Assembly: GCA_038320345.1 (NCBI GenBank)
Contig: JBBQED010000004.1
Coordinates: 248,001 to 312,000, forward strand
Reading direction: 5' to 3'
DNA length: 64,000 nucleotides
DNA from: JBBQED01 sp038320345
Lineage (GTDB): Bacteria > Bacteroidota > Bacteroidia > AKYH767-A > OLB10
Every line of letters starts with the position of its first letter. Within the stretch, counting starts at the first letter, position 1. The position numbers and the translations under genes were made by a program. Below the pieces are notes generated by a model. The model saw only the letters and a program-made list of their open reading frames with translations, was not told the origin of the DNA and searched no databases. Below are positions 25,308-34,309 of the stretch, piece by piece.

Positions 25308-26537
25308 ATGCAAGAACAGGAACTACTTCCACATTTATTCAGGACTGAATACAGAAAAATCATAGCTGTATTAGTTAAGGTTTTTGGGATTGAGTATATT
25401 GAAATAGCCGAGGACATTGTAAGTGATACTTTTTTACAAGCCGCTGAAACATGGGGGTTAAAAGGTACTCCCACAAATCCAACGGCATGGTTATATGCAG
25501 TGTCAAAAAATAAAGCGCTTGATTTTTTAAGGAGGCAGAAACTATTTGCAGATAAAATAAGTGTTGACCTTAAGCAAACAGAAACTATCATCTCTGAAGA
25601 TGAAATTGATCTGAGCAATAAAAATATGAATGATAGTCAGCTACAAATGATGTTTACTATTTGTCAGCCTTGTATCTCCATCGAATCTCAAATTGGATTA
25701 TCGCTCAGCATACTATGTGGATTTGGAGTCGATGAAATTGCTGATGCTTTTCTTACCAGCAAAGAAACGATTTATAAACGGCTTAACAGAGCGAAAGAAA
25801 AGCTAAGATCTGAAAAGATCAAGATCGAAATCCCAGCAAAATCCGAGATCAACATTCGGCTAGATACAGTTCTCGCAACATTGTATCTCCTTTTTAGCGA
25901 AGGCTATTATTCTACGTCTCAGAAAATAACCTTACGCAAAGAATTATGTGTAGAGGCGATGCGTCTCAACTTAATGTTAATTGAAAATACGGAAACCAAT
26001 TCTCCTGAAGCCAATGCACTTTTATCGCTGATGTGTTTTCATGCTTCACGCTTTGAAGCCCGCACGAATTCACAAGGCGAAATCATTTTGTACGAAGATC
26101 AAGATGAAAAACTATGGAACCATGAATTAATTACGAGGGGAGAATTGTATTTGAATAAAGCTTCCAAGGGAACACGGCTTTCCAAATATCATCTGGAAGC
26201 AGCCATCGCCTATTGGCATACACAAAAGGCTGATGTGAAACAAAAGTGGGAAAATATTTTGCAACTATACAATCGGCTATTGCAATTGGAATATTCACCT
26301 ATCGCTGCTTTAAATAGAACGTATGCATTATCTAAAGCAAACAGTAAAGAAGAGGCAATTGTAGAGGCTGAAAAATTAAAATTAATTGATAATCATTTGT
26401 ATCATTCGCTGCTTGGTCATTTGTACACATCCATTAATAATCAGAAAGCGGTGGCCCATTATAAAAAAGCCATGGATCTATGCAAAAATACCGGCGAAAA
26501 ATTAATCATTGCTAATAATATTAAAAGGATTCTCTAA
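25308..26537 (+). CDS. ECF42-type sigma factor with C-terminal extension (DUF6596/TPR-like)
   Basis: A 409-residue protein. Sigma region 2 (ABOUT residues 12-75, IAEDIVSDTFLQAAE) and region 4 (about 120-165, with FGVDEIADAFLTSKETIYKR) are followed by a long C-terminal part: LATLYLLFSEGYYST, then RGELYL, LEAAIAYWHT and PIAALNRTYAL, as in DUF6596 and TPR-like helices. This layout defines the ECF42 group, in which the C-terminal domain replaces an anti-sigma factor. Known partners are YCII/DGPF genes, as found here upstream. Likely regulates a set including that gene. Confidence 0.9.
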   Translation: MQEQELLPHLFRTEYRKIIAVLVKVFGIEYIEIAEDIVSDTFLQAAETWGLKGTPTNPTAWLYAVSKNKALDFLRRQKLFADKISVDLKQTETIISEDEIDLSNKNMNDSQLQMMFTICQPCISIESQIGLSLSILCGFGVDEIADAFLTSKETIYKRLNRAKEKLRSEKIKIEIPAKSEINIRLDTVLATLYLLFSEGYYSTSQKITLRKELCVEAMRLNLMLIENTETNSPEANALLSLMCFHASRFEARTNSQGEIILYEDQDEKLWNHELITRGELYLNKASKGTRLSKYHLEAAIAYWHTQKADVKQKWENILQLYNRLLQLEYSPIAALNRTYALSKANSKEEAIVEAEKLKLIDNHLYHSLLGHLYTSINNQKAVAHYKKAMDLCKNTGEKLIIANNIKRIL

Positions 26538-26539
26538 CA

Positions 26540-26570
26540 AAATCAACGAACTATTTTAGTTCATTGATTT
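26540..26570 (+). terminator. Hairpin after the ECF42 sigma gene (possible terminator)
   Basis: AAATCAACGAACT (26540-26552) and AGTTCATTGATTT (26558-26570) pair at 12 of 13 positions with a five-base T-rich loop. There is no long T-run after it, so termination is probable but not proven. Confidence 0.55.
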
Positions 26571-26665
26571 AGTTGGGAAAGTAGTCTGTTACAACTTTCG
26601 GGCAGTTTATAATTTTCTGCTTTCAGAAAAAACACCTACTTTCATCAGCATAAATAAATGTTCAG

Positions 26666-27232
26666 ATGAAAAGAAATATTTTTATTCGCAGCTTATTAGG
26701 AGTTATATTCCTACCTACCTCTTTACTCTCGGCTTCTTTTAAAAATTCTTCACTAACAGATAAAGGATTTAAGATAAATGCCGGAGAAGGACGCTATCAT
26801 GGTCATATCCAACTTAAAGGCGTTAACTCCAACATTCTCGATGTAAAAATTTCTGGAAAAGATACGAATGGAGAATTAGCCATATTTGAGCAAACTAGCC
26901 TATCTCAAGGAAGAGGTACTCCTGAACATATTCATCTTAATCAAGATGAAATTTTTTTTGTGATAGACGGCGAATACTTGTTTATGGTAGGAGGCGTTAA
27001 ATACAAGTTACAAATCGGCGACAGCATTTTTCTTCCTCGAAATATTCCACATGCATGGACTCAACTCAGTGAGAAAGGTAAGATGACTGTAACGGTACAG
27101 CCAGCAGGTAAATTAGAAGAATTCTTTATGACCATGTCGGCGCTAGAAAAAGAACCTACAGCTCAAGAAGTAGCTACCATCTTCGGCGAGCATGAAATGA
27201 AAGTAACTGGACCTCCATTAAAATTGGAATAA
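26666..27232 (+). CDS. Cupin-domain protein, exported
   Basis: A 188-residue protein with an N-terminal hydrophobic signal (IRSLLGVIFLPTSLLSA) and a single cupin fold. Cupin motif 1 reads GTPEHIHLNQDEIFFVIDGEY, with two His and one Glu as likely metal ligands; motif 2 reads GDSIFLPRNIPHAW, with the fourth ligand His. Such proteins may be oxygenases, isomerases or binding proteins; the metal and substrate are unknown. It stands alone between the ECF42 gene and a convergent VOC gene, 7 bases from the latter. Confidence 0.8.
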   Translation: MKRNIFIRSLLGVIFLPTSLLSASFKNSSLTDKGFKINAGEGRYHGHIQLKGVNSNILDVKISGKDTNGELAIFEQTSLSQGRGTPEHIHLNQDEIFFVIDGEYLFMVGGVKYKLQIGDSIFLPRNIPHAWTQLSEKGKMTVTVQPAGKLEEFFMTMSALEKEPTAQEVATIFGEHEMKVTGPPLKLE

Positions 27233-27239
27233 CACTTAT

Positions 27240-27632
27240 TTATTCAACCGGTTGAATCAAATCCCAGAGGTTGCCATAGAGATCTGCAAATACACATACT
27301 CTTCCCCACTTTTCAGTGACGGGCTCTCTTATAATTACAATTTTTTCATGCAGTAATTGCAGGTAATCTCTATCCAGATTATCGGTATACAAAAATAAAA
27401 ACACTCGTCCTCCAGTTTGATTTCCAACTCTAGTCTCTTGCAATTCATTGGAAGCTTTCGCCAAGAGAAGATTACATCCGGACGATCCCGGTGGTGCTAC
27501 CATCACCCATCTTTTATCAGGACTTAGTTGAGTGTCCTCCACCAAGAAAAATTTTAATTTTTGGGTGTAAAACGCAATGGCTTCATCATAGTCACGAACG
27601 ACTAATGCAATATGTGCAATGCTTTGTTTCAT
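27240..27632 (-). CDS. VOC-family (glyoxalase-like) protein
   Basis: A 130-residue protein with IAHIALVVRDYDEAIAFYTQKL, VEDTQ, RWVMVAPPGS and a C-terminal FADLYGNLWDLIQP, the common signature of the glyoxalase/bleomycin-resistance superfamily. His5 and the late Asp/Glu region are candidates for metal binding. Function is unassigned. It is distinct in sequence from the VOC protein at 24.5 kb. It lies 17 bases downstream of the acetyltransferase gene and probably shares its transcript. Confidence 0.85.
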   Translation of the reverse strand: MKQSIAHIALVVRDYDEAIAFYTQKLKFFLVEDTQLSPDKRWVMVAPPGSSGCNLLLAKASNELQETRVGNQTGGRVFLFLYTDNLDRDYLQLLHEKIVIIREPVTEKWGRVCVFADLYGNLWDLIQPVE

Positions 27633-27649
27633 ACAATCAATAACCGTAT

Positions 27650-28150
27650 TTATTTACGCTTAGCAAAAACAAGTTCATCAATATATTCACCATTCTTGAA
27701 AATGGATTGCTCAAATCTTCCTTCAAGCACAAAACCTGCTTTTTCTAATGCTCTTTGTGAACCCATATTTCCACCAAATGGTCGTGCGAAGATTCGATTC
27801 AATTCCCAGGTTTTAAATCCATACTCCACCATTTGCTGTATTGCAAGCGTCATGATTCCTTTGCCCCAGAATGGCTCAGCAAGCCAGTAGCCAAGCTCTG
27901 CATTTCTGCAATAAATATCCGACTGTGGATGAATCCCAATCGCCCCTATCGCTTGTCCGGCTATATCAATAGCAAAAATTCGTTGCGGAATTGTATTTAT
28001 TGCAAAGTCTAGAAATCGCTTGCCCTGGTCTTTGGTATAGGGATTAATAAATTTATCCGACATATACTTTGCGATATCTGGATTATCCGCAAAGCGAATT
28101 AAGTCCGGCAAATCGTCAAACGTCCAAGGACGAAGAATAAATTCTTTCAT
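27650..28150 (-). CDS. GNAT-family N-acetyltransferase (RimJ/RimL-like)
   Basis: A 166-residue protein with FILRPWTFDDLPDLIRFADNP, AIGAIGI, ELGYWLAEPFWGKGIMTLAIQQMVEYGF and KAGFVLEGRFEQS, all marks of the RimJ/RimL-like GNAT subgroup that acetylates protein N-termini or small amines with acetyl-CoA. The ATG at 28150 gives the typical N-terminus; an upstream ATG at 28195 would add an unlikely 15-residue tail. Its VOC neighbour lies 17 bases downstream on the same strand. Confidence 0.88.
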   Translation of the reverse strand: MKEFILRPWTFDDLPDLIRFADNPDIAKYMSDKFINPYTKDQGKRFLDFAINTIPQRIFAIDIAGQAIGAIGIHPQSDIYCRNAELGYWLAEPFWGKGIMTLAIQQMVEYGFKTWELNRIFARPFGGNMGSQRALEKAGFVLEGRFEQSIFKNGEYIDELVFAKRK

Positions 28151-28251
28151 AGTCATAAAAAATTTGTGATCCCCCGATGAATAGGAAGACCACAAATTTA
28201 AAAATCAGACACAGATATTACGTTATTTGAACGATTAATTTTCAATAACAA

Positions 28252-28950
28252 TTATCGAGGTTGAGAGTCATGAATTTTCGAACTGTTACTTTTCAAAGAT
28301 TTTTTGGTGATGCTTTTAATTTTACTGATATAATTCAAATCCTCCGCATAAACTTCTCCGAGAAAATTCAAATAACGATCGGTCATTTTAAAATTATATT
28401 CTTGCCATAGTTGGTAGTCTTTCACAGCATCCTGCCAAGAATCATAAACAGCATAATGATTTCGTTCTGCATACTTCAATACTTCCTTCTGATTATCGGT
28501 ATAAATGATCGTATCCTGATCTGGCAAATAGATTCCAGAAGCTTTAGTTGGTCGGCGGAAAGAATAACGCATTCCCATTAAGTTCTTTGTTTTCTTATAC
28601 AGTGGAGAAGAAAACGAAGCTGATTCTAGTTTCATTTGCGCAAATACTTCATCAGGACAAATCACCTTTTCCAGAATCAATTGCTTCTTTAACTCGTCCT
28701 CACTGAAGGCAACAGAAAGGTTAAGATGCACAGGAGGATTAATCGTTATCAAACTTCCTGCTTTGATTACTTCATCATTCGGCCAAAGCATTTGAAATGC
28801 AAATAGTGAAACCGCCAATTGAGTACGTACTCTTCTGAAATCTCTTCGCATGCTTACTGGAGCCAGATAGTTGTTACATGTAGCATTCATACATACATGC
28901 GTACTACCGATCAGTAAACTGCTCTTTGAATTACAACAAGTTGTTTTCAT
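28252..28950 (-). CDS. Uncharacterised protein with N-terminal cysteine cluster
   Basis: A 232-residue protein of no family I recognise. It has four N-terminal cysteines (C5, C6, C20, C25) that could bind a metal, a hydrophobic stretch at about 45-55 (LAVSLFAFQML), and a C-terminal half with YSFRRPTKASGIYLPDQDTI and KSITKKSLKSN-rich basic ends. The presence of a possible zinc site ahead of a hydrophobic patch suggests either membrane association or a small regulatory protein; neither is shown. It stands alone between a convergent pair and a secreted-protein gene. Confidence 0.55.
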   Translation of the reverse strand: MKTTCCNSKSSLLIGSTHVCMNATCNNYLAPVSMRRDFRRVRTQLAVSLFAFQMLWPNDEVIKAGSLITINPPVHLNLSVAFSEDELKKQLILEKVICPDEVFAQMKLESASFSSPLYKKTKNLMGMRYSFRRPTKASGIYLPDQDTIIYTDNQKEVLKYAERNHYAVYDSWQDAVKDYQLWQEYNFKMTDRYLNFLGEVYAEDLNYISKIKSITKKSLKSNSSKIHDSQPR

Positions 28951-29322
28951 GTGAATTTAGATGCTACAGCACTATACAACAACACTTTTCTAAAAATAGA
29001 ACTACTGTTTAGTTCTTGATCTACGTGACAAAGGTGCGGCATCGATTGGCGATAAAGCCTTAATTTTGGCGAACATCAGATATTTTCCTGCCAAATTCAA
29101 GAGATTTTAAGGTAAAACCTAAGCTCAAGCAGGCTCATAAATCCTGAAATGCAAGAAAAAAGTAAGAATTCTGATAACATTGTTTCCTTTTATTAGCTCG
29201 TCGATTTATCTTTCCATCAAAAGATTTAGTTCAGTTAAATCGGAATGCTCTTCTTGTAAATAAAGTTGGAAGACAGGTTTTTCAAATGCATCATAAAAGA
29301 AAAAATCTGGGAATATTGAATT
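28951..29322. other. Divergent intergenic region (372 bases)
   Basis: AT-rich spacer between the cysteine-cluster gene and the T9SS gene at 29.3 kb. A leftward element GCACCTTTG-like at about 29029-29037 resembles a degenerate -7 box. No ORF, RNA or repeat stands out. Confidence 0.45.
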
Positions 29323-30504
29323 ATGAAGGAAATAAGATTTAGTTTAATTATTGTACAATTACTGATCTCGTTTGCTGGATTCACACAAGTGGTTAGTACT
29401 TTCAGTTGGAGCTCAGGATCACCAGGAACGGCAGATTCAGGGCCTAATGCAACTTCCATTAGCAGCTCTGCTACTATTTCTACGGGAGGAGCAACAGGGA
29501 ATGGATTAAATCCAGGATTGCCAAAAACAGATATCAATCTTACCCTAGCTGGAAGTCCTACTTTTGATGCAGGAGGCATTGATGTTCAGTTTAAATACCA
29601 GCGAGAAGAATCAGTAGCAGGCTTTTTCAAACGTGGCAGTAGTATAGATTTCGGGTTTACGGGTGGCAATTTATACTGTAACTTCAGAATTGATAACGGT
29701 GCCGGAAGTTATATTTCGGTAAACTCAGGTTCTGTATTTGCAGTTCCCGATGATGATATATACCGCACTTATCGATTTTACTATCTTCCTTCAACAGGAG
29801 TAGCTAAAATAATTGTTGATGGTGTCGAATACTATTCTTATGATGGAACTGATAACCGCAATCTGTACATTATCACTTCTGATAATATCGTAATCGGATC
29901 ACTGATGGATGGAAGCGGCACTAATAAAACTTGTTTGGATGCTATGGTAACTGGAAAGGTAACCTCCGCTCCTTTGCCTGTTGAATTGATTTCATTTGAT
30001 GGCTTCGTAGAAAAAAGAGGGATCAATCTGAAATGGATTACTGCGAGTGAAAAAGATAATGATTATTTCAACATCGAACATTCGGAAGATGGAAGTAACT
30101 GGGAGACGCGTGCTAAAATAAATGGTGCTGGAAATAGTAATGTTCCATTAACGTATGAATACTTGGATGAACAACAATCACATTCCAGAAGGTATTATCG
30201 ATTGAAGCAATTTGATTACGATGGGAAATTTACGTACTCCAAAATAATTACTATTAATTCTTCCTCCGAATCTGAAATTATCATTTATCCAAATCCAGTT
30301 AAAGAGCAATTGAATATTCGATGGCCGGGAAAAAGAAGATTCACCTGCACCATTTACAATAATCAAAGCAAGAAAATCATCACTTTCGAATGTGATGAAA
30401 ACTCAGCTAGTGCAGTTAATACATCCACCTTAACCCACGGGATATATCTTGTGCAAATTAGCGATGACAAAACTTCCAAAACATTTACCATCGCAAAAGA
30501 ATAA
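29323..30504 (+). CDS. Secreted protein with T9SS type A tail
   Basis: A 393-residue protein with signal peptide (ending GFTQ), an N-terminal beta-rich, concanavalin-like domain (residues about 25-215) and the widely shared region LPVELISFDGF, WITASEKDNDYFNIEHS and YYRLKQFDYDGK, followed by a type A sorting domain (IYPNPVKEQLNI, HGIYLVQISDD). The LPVELISF segment precedes the sorting tail in many Bacteroidota cargo proteins. No catalytic motif is visible; it may bind carbohydrate. It stands alone with its own leader. Confidence 0.8.
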   Translation: MKEIRFSLIIVQLLISFAGFTQVVSTFSWSSGSPGTADSGPNATSISSSATISTGGATGNGLNPGLPKTDINLTLAGSPTFDAGGIDVQFKYQREESVAGFFKRGSSIDFGFTGGNLYCNFRIDNGAGSYISVNSGSVFAVPDDDIYRTYRFYYLPSTGVAKIIVDGVEYYSYDGTDNRNLYIITSDNIVIGSLMDGSGTNKTCLDAMVTGKVTSAPLPVELISFDGFVEKRGINLKWITASEKDNDYFNIEHSEDGSNWETRAKINGAGNSNVPLTYEYLDEQQSHSRRYYRLKQFDYDGKFTYSKIITINSSSESEIIIYPNPVKEQLNIRWPGKRRFTCTIYNNQSKKIITFECDENSASAVNTSTLTHGIYLVQISDDKTSKTFTIAKE

Positions 30505-30638
30505 TACGCCCAGCAAGCATAGCGCTATCGTTTAAAGAATTTTCTTGTAAACGACCTTAAGAACTCTGAAATAAGCTCCTAAAAAAATTAGCTTGTTTCG
30601 AGGATTCTTATGACCTTTGCCGAATAAACGATGACGCT

Positions 30639-31211
30639 ATGAATTTTGCTATTAGCTTTAAAGAGGTGATCTCGGTTACCATGATTCTATTTGCGGTGAT
30701 CGATATTGTTGGTTCACTACCGGTAATTATTGAAACACGAAAGAGAGTTGGTTTTATACATGCAGAGAAAGCAACTATTGCTTCTCTAATAATTATGGTG
30801 CTCTTTCTATTTTTGGGAGAAAGTATTCTTAAGCTAATCGGAATTGATGTTTCTTCTTTTGCCATTGCTGGTTCTCTAGTGATATTCTTTCTTGCCATTG
30901 AAATGATTCTCGGAATTCGTTTATACCGTGATGAAGTTCCGGCAACCGCTTCAATAGTACCCATCGCTTTTCCATTGATAGCAGGAACTGGAACGATGAC
31001 CACCTTACTTTCACTCAGAGCACAATACACCTCAGAAACTATTCTGATTGCTATTGCACTCAATATGGTGGTAGTATATTTTGTTTTACGGATGGTGGAA
31101 CCGCTAGAAAAATTATTGGGAACCGCAGGAATTAGCATTATCCGTAAAGTTTTTGGAGTAGTACTCCTAGCAATCGCCGTAAAACTTTTCAGAAGTAATC
31201 TCGGGGTATAA
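30639..31211 (+). CDS. MarC-family integral membrane protein
   Basis: A 190-residue protein with six hydrophobic segments and MarC hallmarks: FAVIDIVGSLPVI near the N-terminus, SFAIAGSLVIFFLAIEMI, and PIAFPLIAGTGTMTTLL. MarC/UPF0056 proteins are inner-membrane proteins of unclear function, once linked to antibiotic resistance. It converges with dgkA, 6 bases away. A degenerate -7 box TGACCTTTG sits about 28 bases ahead of the start. Confidence 0.9.
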   Translation: MNFAISFKEVISVTMILFAVIDIVGSLPVIIETRKRVGFIHAEKATIASLIIMVLFLFLGESILKLIGIDVSSFAIAGSLVIFFLAIEMILGIRLYRDEVPATASIVPIAFPLIAGTGTMTTLLSLRAQYTSETILIAIALNMVVVYFVLRMVEPLEKLLGTAGISIIRKVFGVVLLAIAVKLFRSNLGV

Positions 31212-31217
31212 TACAGA

Positions 31218-31574
31218 TTAAAGTAAAGCCAGAATTTTAGGAACGAAAATGATGAATCCGATGATTGCCGCCATCAAGGATATAATTAAAACGGCTCCAG
31301 CTGCCAGATCTTTTACTTTTCCTGCCTGTTCATGATACTCTGGCGAAACAAGATTAGTTAGCTCCTCAATAGCTGTATTGAGCGCTTCGGCACCTAAAAC
31401 CATTCCTATACAAAGTATTAATACGATCCATTCTGCTGAACTTATCTTGAAAATATATCCCAGCAAAATTACTATTCCTCCTGCCACAAGATGGATGAAT
31501 ACATTACCACCCGATTGCAGATAGATCTTAATTCCTTTCAAAGCAAATGTGAAACTTTTTAAAAGGCGGCTCAT
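31218..31574 (-). CDS. dgkA: Diacylglycerol kinase / undecaprenol kinase family protein
   Basis: A 118-residue membrane protein with three TM segments and the family signature GAEALNTAIEELTNLV, with the catalytic Glu and Asn, followed by KDLAAGAVLI with the conserved Asp. Such enzymes phosphorylate diacylglycerol or, in Gram-positives, undecaprenol. The ATG at 31574 gives MSRLLKSFTFALKG, the usual start; the upstream ATG at 31610 would add twelve residues. It ends next to marC on the opposite strand. Which lipid it acts on cannot be told. Confidence 0.87.
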   Translation of the reverse strand: MSRLLKSFTFALKGIKIYLQSGGNVFIHLVAGGIVILLGYIFKISSAEWIVLILCIGMVLGAEALNTAIEELTNLVSPEYHEQAGKVKDLAAGAVLIISLMAAIIGFIIFVPKILALL

Positions 31575-31686
31575 CGTATTATTTTTACTTGAATTAATAA
31601 TGCTGCTCAAAGTTAACCGATTCTAGCACTCCGATTTTGGTTCCCCTCAATCTGTTATTGCCATCTTCTTAAATTGCCATCATGCA

Positions 31687-33372
31687 TCACTGCTCGCTAA
31701 TCGCATTTATGACCAACTTGTTCCACAAATCACTTCCTATCCATGTTTCAATAAAGTCGCGTTCATGACTCATTCCTTTAGCCAATAAGAGTTTTCGAAT
31801 CACCGATTTTTGCCGCGCTGTTGTTAATTCAAACTGAGTGATCGCCCCTAAAAATATACTAAGCTTTCGGAATCCATTTCGAACTCCTTCATCAGCAATA
31901 TCCTTCTTCGAAATTTTCAACAACATCATTAGCCGTTTTGAACACTGCTGTTCAGCTTTAGCATAATCTCCATTAAACTTCTCTTTCACAAACGAAATCA
32001 TTGTTAAAGAAATAGACGACGAATCCAGCAGAGAGTCTGTATTTTGATTGATCCGTAACACCATGATAGAATCTGCCAGTTGCTGTAAAGTTTTTGAAGA
32101 ACTCCGATATCCTTTCTGCTTCGCCATCTTAAGTGTTTCGTCGGCGGCGATTTTTTTAAGTATGGGCTGTTCAGGACGGAATCCCAGTTTATAATAAAAC
32201 CAGAAAGCCCCACTTTTAATTCCATCGCTATTATTTTTTCCGATCTGATAAGGTTCCACGCTAAATGACAAAACACCAAATGATTGATGATACAAGCGGA
32301 TTATCTGTAAAAAAGTGAGTGCAGACTCGCCTCCACGAAACCATGGAAAAATATTCACTCCGATGCGCGCATGATTTCCCGTAATCCACGCACCGCCATA
32401 AGTTATCGGTACACTATTTTTATAGGCAAGATAACCGATATAACTTTCAATACTTAATCTGGAGGCATGATCCAATGTAAATAATCCAGCATATAAACCA
32501 CGACCAAGATCAAATAATTCCGTGGCTGGAATCCATGCTTTTGTAACTGGATCTGTTTCTCTAAGCAATGTAAAGAGTGTAGCCTTTGATCGTTCTACTA
32601 GCTCTTCTTTTGCAGTGATCGATAATTTAAACTCATTTAATTTTTTGTGACTTAGAATTTTTAATAGCTCTGGCTTCTTGAATAAGCCCTCCTCATGATA
32701 AAATATTTTTCCTTGACAAACAGACTCATCCAACATCATAAAAAAATCTTCTCCGATCCTGAAACGTATGTAAACTATGAGTTCACTGAACAAGTATGTT
32801 TTAACTTCGGATGTTAGAACTGCATTTCGAAAAAGATTTATCAACCATGGCAAATGCTGCTGTTTATTTTTGCCTGCAAATTTGAGTAGTTGCTGTGACG
32901 TAGATAAAATCTTTCGATTATCTCTTTCATTACGGATTGCTTCTGGCAATAACATGCTAAAGATCTCATCACATTGCTCAGCAGAAGTATCAATCGACAA
33001 TAAAGATATTTCCAAAGGAAATCTTTCCACCAGCCAGCATACCAAATCAAATCCAAAAGAAGCTTCTATCGTCGTAAAGGGTAATCCTGTATTTTTTAAA
33101 TTCGTATTCTTTGCCGGTTCAGGTGATTCTCTCAGAAAAGCAGTTACTCTTTGCAATTCTTGTTGTGCCAGCAAATAAATTTCTTTCTCTTCAGGATACC
33201 CCATGAAAAATAATAAGAGGTCATAATAATTTCTAAGGCTCTTTTTTAGAGGCAATGGGCAGGAACTAATCTTGCGCAATACTTCCTTTTTCTCTTTTGA
33301 GCCCGCGTCGTCAAAAGCTTGCTGTACGATTTGTAATCTTTGAAAATATTCATTGAACTTAACAGCGCTCAT
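31687..33372 (-). CDS. Uncharacterised 561-residue protein with a possible acetyltransferase-like core
   Basis: A cytoplasmic, mostly helical protein without signal peptide or TM segment. No family is recognised. Residues about 330-410 hold AYKNSVPITYGGAWITGN, IFPWFRGGESALTFLQIIRLYHQ and WFYYKLGFRPEQP. The last segment has the FYxKLGFxP pattern of motif B in GNAT acetyltransferases, and the Arg-Gly-Gly before a helix could be the acetyl-CoA pyrophosphate loop. This is inference from short motifs. The N-terminal 300 residues are helical and might be an alpha-solenoid. It stands alone between dgkA and an exonuclease gene. Confidence 0.5.
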   Translation of the reverse strand: MSAVKFNEYFQRLQIVQQAFDDAGSKEKKEVLRKISSCPLPLKKSLRNYYDLLLFFMGYPEEKEIYLLAQQELQRVTAFLRESPEPAKNTNLKNTGLPFTTIEASFGFDLVCWLVERFPLEISLLSIDTSAEQCDEIFSMLLPEAIRNERDNRKILSTSQQLLKFAGKNKQQHLPWLINLFRNAVLTSEVKTYLFSELIVYIRFRIGEDFFMMLDESVCQGKIFYHEEGLFKKPELLKILSHKKLNEFKLSITAKEELVERSKATLFTLLRETDPVTKAWIPATELFDLGRGLYAGLFTLDHASRLSIESYIGYLAYKNSVPITYGGAWITGNHARIGVNIFPWFRGGESALTFLQIIRLYHQSFGVLSFSVEPYQIGKNNSDGIKSGAFWFYYKLGFRPEQPILKKIAADETLKMAKQKGYRSSSKTLQQLADSIMVLRINQNTDSLLDSSSISLTMISFVKEKFNGDYAKAEQQCSKRLMMLLKISKKDIADEGVRNGFRKLSIFLGAITQFELTTARQKSVIRKLLLAKGMSHERDFIETWIGSDLWNKLVINAISEQ

Positions 33373-33506
33373 ACCCGAGAATTAGAAACCCGAATGTAAT
33401 CGTTTCTTCGGATTACCGTTCACTTTCACATAAATTATACATGAGAAAAATCAGAAGTCTCGCTAAACCTAGCTCAAAAAATACCTTAGCTGCCATTCAA
33501 ATTTAG

Positions 33507-34268
33507 CTAAGTAATCAGCACTTCTTCCTCACGCAATAATTCTTCCCCTTTCAGCCTTAATAATACTTGCATCACCGTAACCACATCCTTTTGGCAGTAG
33601 GTCACAATTCGATTGAGATCTTTTTCTATCCAGTAAACTGGTCCTACCAAACTCCCATCGATATCATCCTTAGGACTCGGAATCCCAAGAATATAAGCGA
33701 GTAAACTTAAAGGAGTAAAATTTTTATAGTCTCCGAATTTCCATAATTCCATCGTATCCAGATGCCGGATCTCCCAAGGCTTCTTACCTTGATTATCGAG
33801 CTGCACTGGAATCTTCATATGCTGAATGATCATTCTCCTAGAAATATAAGGAAAGTCAAATTCTTTTCCATTATGGCCGCATAATATTTTATCGGCAGGA
33901 AGTTTATTCAGCAGCGATGCAAATTCAGTGAGTAATTGCTGTTCGTCATCTCCATAAAAAGATTTCAGACGAAATTGGCGTTCACCATTTCTGTAATTCA
34001 GAAAGCCAGTTGAAATGCAGATAATTTTTCCAAACTCCGCATAGATTCCTGCTCTTTCATAAATTGCTGCAGGCGCGCCTTCTTCACCCTTTTGTAAGAC
34101 GGCAGCCTTCCGAGCCCAGAGTTCCTGTAAAGCTTCTGGAGCATCATGATAAGAGGGATACTGAGGAACAGTCTCGATGTCAAGACAAAGAATACTATCA
34201 AGTGGAATCGATTCAAGCATATCATTAATTTCTGCTGTAAAGGTAATCGCAGAAAAATAAGTGGCCAC
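33507..34268 (-). CDS. Predicted 3'-5' exonuclease (PolB-like DnaQ fold)
   Basis: A 253-residue protein with the DEDDy exonuclease motifs: ExoI CLDIETVP (Asp and Glu), ExoII GHNGKEFDFPYI (Asp), and ExoIII YCQKDVVTVM with Tyr three residues before the last Asp. These coordinate two metal ions for 3'-5' hydrolysis of DNA or RNA. The family is a stand-alone cousin of the DNA polymerase B exonuclease domain; the substrate in Bacteroidota is unknown. Its start is at 34268, about 41 bases after the gene on the right, so the two may share a transcript. Confidence 0.88.
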   Translation of the reverse strand: MATYFSAITFTAEINDMLESIPLDSILCLDIETVPQYPSYHDAPEALQELWARKAAVLQKGEEGAPAAIYERAGIYAEFGKIICISTGFLNYRNGERQFRLKSFYGDDEQQLLTEFASLLNKLPADKILCGHNGKEFDFPYISRRMIIQHMKIPVQLDNQGKKPWEIRHLDTMELWKFGDYKNFTPLSLLAYILGIPSPKDDIDGSLVGPVYWIEKDLNRIVTYCQKDVVTVMQVLLRLKGEELLREEEVLIT

Positions 34269-34309
34269 TTACAAACGGATACAATTGTTTGAAGTAAGAA
34301 AAGCGCTTT

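Noticed and set aside
30528..30554. Hairpin TCGTTTA / TAAACGA after the T9SS gene at 29.3 kb
   Set aside because: Seven-base AT-rich stem without a following T-run; too weak to call a terminator.
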